Below, piece after piece: positions 62,546-64,000 of a stretch of 64,000 bases of DNA; positions within the stretch are counted from its first letter, which is position 1, and every line of letters begins with the position of its first letter. The notes under the pieces are model-generated. The model had not been told where the DNA came from and did no database searches. It saw nothing but the letters and a program-made list of their open reading frames with translations. The DNA is from Methylobacterium sp. Leaf465 (GTDB lineage Bacteria; Pseudomonadota; Alphaproteobacteria; Rhizobiales; Beijerinckiaceae): NCBI RefSeq assembly GCF_001424705.1, contig NZ_LMRA01000004.1:80387-144386 (forward strand), written 5' to 3'. The translations under genes were made by a program, and so were the position numbers.

Positions 62546-62630
62546 CGGGAAATTTATAAAAAATCGAACTAAATCTAAGGGCTTGACGCTGCCGATGTGA
62601 ACTTAAGCTGCCTAGACCGTCTTGTCGGCA

Positions 62631-62650
62631 GTTGTCTTTCCCAAGACAAC
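62631..62650. promoter_or_regulatory. Second perfect inverted repeat upstream of the RTX gene
   Basis: GTTGTCTT (62631-62638) and AAGACAAC (62643-62650) around a TCCC loop. It could be an operator or a short hairpin; no T-run follows. Confidence 0.35.
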
Positions 62651-63244
62651 CTACTTCCGTGGTGGAGAACTGGCGTAGAGCGCCGGCCCCAACCCCGTCT
62701 AGCGGATAGTTTTGACGAAATGCGCTTTCATCTGACCGGAGATTTGCGAAGTGAATTCTCCGCACAATCAGCCAGACACGAACGGAACAGGATCTGGAAG
62801 AGACGCTGAACGAACATTCAGACTGTGACGTTTGCCGCAGTGCCCGATCAGACTTGGCGGGTGACAATCTTCTGCCGCCGGCCATCAACCGGCCAGGGTC
62901 ACGGATGGACATTCCGGCGACTGGCCCGTTGCTGCGTTGCTGCATGCGGCGGGCGATCAATAAAAGGGCCCACGCGGATGTGATCACAACATTGCGAGGG
63001 GAGGGGGGAGCCTGCAGCAGGATCGGGCGCGCCTGCACGGAGGCTCGCGTCGCACGACTCCGTCCGTGTCACGACACCGGGTGCGTGGCGTCGCAGGCCG
63101 ATTCGACCGAGACTCATTCCAGGAACAGATGGATGCCGAGAACCCGATCGGCACAGGACATTCGGCCGATCCGCACGTCGGCCCGCACGGCGGTCCCTCT
63201 GACCGCCCCCTAGTGCGTCCGTACCAGAAATCGCGAGCGTGACC

Positions 63245-63269
63245 GGAACAGGATTGCGCACGATTCGTT
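63245..63269 (+). promoter_or_regulatory. Sigma-EcfG (general stress) promoter for the CsbD-like gene
   Basis: GGAAC (63245-63249), 16-bp spacer, CGTT (63266-63269): exact match to the general-stress sigma factor consensus. It is about 98 bp upstream of the gene start. Confidence 0.6.
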
Positions 63270-63366
63270 TGCGCACAGTTGCTGATGCACCCGGCGATCG
63301 TCTTCCGGGATGCAGCCACGCTTGGACCGACGAAGCCACTTCGGCAGACGACGACGGGAGACCATC

Positions 63367-63696
63367 ATGATCGACACCCACCGTGTGACCGGTACCGCCA
63401 AGGAACTCGCCGGCAAGGCGCAGGGCGTCATCGGCGATCTTGCGGGATCCCGGGATGATTCGGTGAAGGGGCGCCTGCGTGAAGCCCAGGGCTCGGCCGA
63501 GGACCTCTACGGCCAGGCCAAGGACGTCGTCCGAAACGTCGCCGACGAGGTCTCGGATTATGCCGAGGACGCCTACGACCAGGGCAAGCGCCAGTTGCAC
63601 GAGGTCCATGAGCGGTCCGTCGCCTGGCCGCACGCCTCGCTTCTCGTGGCCGGCCTCGTCGGCTTCGGCCTCGGCCTCCTCGTCAGCAAGCTCTGA
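63367..63696 (+). CDS. CsbD-like general-stress protein with C-terminal membrane anchor
   Basis: 109 residues. The N-terminal ~45 match the CsbD pattern (THRVTGTAKELAGKAQGVIGDLAGSRDDSVKGRLREAQGSAEDLYGQAKD). The next part is helical (VRNVADEVSDYAEDAYDQGKRQLHEVHERS), and the C-terminus is a glycine-rich membrane helix (ASLLVAGLVGFGLGLLVSKL) like that of DUF883/ElaB-type proteins. This fusion suggests a membrane-tethered stress protein. GGGAG ribosome site. The upstream ORF extension to 63310 is not needed. A sigma-EcfG promoter fits the annotation. Confidence 0.85.
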   Translation: MIDTHRVTGTAKELAGKAQGVIGDLAGSRDDSVKGRLREAQGSAEDLYGQAKDVVRNVADEVSDYAEDAYDQGKRQLHEVHERSVAWPHASLLVAGLVGFGLGLLVSKL

Positions 63697-63743
63697 CCCG
63701 TCCACGCCGCTTTTCCAGACCCACCGAACGTTCGGAGTATCCC

Positions 63744-64000
63744 GTGTCCACGTCCCCCCTTCTCGCGACCCCGGCCGTCTCGGCCGACACCCGTACCGTG
63801 CTGCTGAACCAGGTCTCCTGGGGCGCCATCTTCGCCGGCGCCGTCACCGCCCTGGTGACCCAGGTCATCCTCAACATGGTCGGGGTGGGCGTCGGCCTGT
63901 CCAGCGTCGGACCCGTGGCCGCCGACAACCCGGCCGCCTCGACGCTCTCGCTGAGCGCCGGCCTCTGGTTCGTGGGCTCGGGCGTGGTCGCTTCCCTGGC
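63744..64000 (+). CDS. Multi-spanning membrane protein, N-terminal part (cut by window end)
   Basis: A GTG start at 63744 behind GGAG opens a frame that runs to the window end (85 codons seen). After a short polar start the sequence is SWGAIFAGAVTALVTQVILNMVGVGVGLSSVGPVAADNPAASTLSLSAGLWFVGSGVVASLA: two membrane helices separated by a short loop. This pattern matches a family of alphaproteobacterial membrane proteins often labelled 'PhnA-like', of unknown function. It lies 47 bp after the CsbD-like gene and may share its stress promoter. It is not in the provided frame list because it lacks a stop within the window. Confidence 0.75.
   Translation, partial: MSTSPLLATPAVSADTRTVLLNQVSWGAIFAGAVTALVTQVILNMVGVGVGLSSVGPVAADNPAASTLSLSAGLWFVGSGVVASL

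Larger units (their letters stand above)
62448..63244. other. ~800-bp non-coding region upstream of the RTX gene, AT-rich next to it
   Basis: About 62450-62620 is markedly AT-rich. Perfect inverted repeats occur: CCGTA-N9-TACGG (62461-62479), ATAAAGTG-N7-CACTTTAT (62523-62545) and GTTGTCTT-TCCC-AAGACAAC (62631-62650). The rest returns to high GC with no credible gene. This may be an operator or RNA-structured leader region. Confidence 0.5.

Noticed and set aside
62457..63038. 193-codon minus-strand ORF upstream of the RTX gene
   Set aside because: Runs through palindromes and the AT-rich control region; composition is Arg/Ser-rich in its first half and it has no motif.
1..64000. CRISPR arrays, insertion sequences, rRNA genes and prophage genes
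   Set aside because: None found: no regularly spaced direct repeats, no transposase or phage structural motifs, no rRNA sequence.

Overview
The window is a GC-rich (clearly above 60% G+C, strong C/G third-codon bias) chromosomal segment of an alphaproteobacterium. The gene content points to Methylobacterium/Methylorubrum or a close relative: methylsuccinyl-CoA dehydrogenase and propionyl-CoA carboxylase beta of the ethylmalonyl-CoA pathway, phasins, three tandem 'proline-collar' outer-membrane barrels, DUF2865, DUF3772 and DUF1499 proteins, an ATP12 assembly factor, and CtrA-like and sigma-EcfG-like promoter motifs. This assignment rests on recognised protein families, not on a database search.

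Layout. 1-3 kb: the 3' part of ftsH, a strong terminator, then glmM. 3-7.6 kb: a YjbR-like gene, three outer-membrane beta-barrel paralogs in tandem (the first two behind CtrA-type boxes), a small secreted protein and an HNH nuclease. 7.6-18.2 kb: an MscS-type channel, a CAP-domain lipoprotein, a PomA/PomB-like stator pair on the minus strand, an NdvA-type glucan exporter, a transglutaminase-like protein, a BrkB membrane protein and an EamA permease. 18.4-24.7 kb: mcd with a clear promoter, a stress-type small protein, two divergent GT4 glycosyltransferases and two phasin-like genes. 24.8-38 kb: HtrA/Deg protease, RarA, an M32 carboxypeptidase, an Hsp70-like protein, an RluC-type pseudouridine synthase, two small basic or secreted proteins, a HAD hydrolase, ATP12, pccB and a Tat-type metallophosphoesterase. 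38-49 kb: a class III aminotransferase, a cysteine-cluster protein overlapping a HAD phosphatase, a MarR regulator, DUF1499, MBL-fold and DUF2865 proteins, a soluble triple-PAS chemoreceptor, an Nramp manganese transporter behind an MntR-like palindrome, and a 49-residue stress gene behind a perfect sigma-EcfG promoter.

49-61 kb is the most distinctive part. A minus-strand locus encodes a 2478-residue single-module reducing polyketide synthase (KS-AT-DH-MT-like-ER-KR-ACP, no thioesterase). It is followed 25 bp later by an alpha-oxoamine synthase and then a rho-independent terminator. By analogy with fungal fumonisin-type assembly, the pair should make a reduced acyl chain and release it by decarboxylative condensation with an amino acid, giving a sphingoid-like amino ketone. 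A tandem GT2 glycosyltransferase lies immediately upstream on the same strand. 61-64 kb: tRNA-Val(GAC), a small RTX-repeat protein with an AT-rich palindrome-bearing upstream region, a CsbD-type stress protein behind a sigma-EcfG-type promoter, and the start of a multi-spanning membrane protein cut by the window end.

The regulatory layer is unusually readable: candidate CtrA, sigma-EcfG, MntR, PhaR and uncharacterised dyad operators sit in front of genes whose function suits the proposed regulator.
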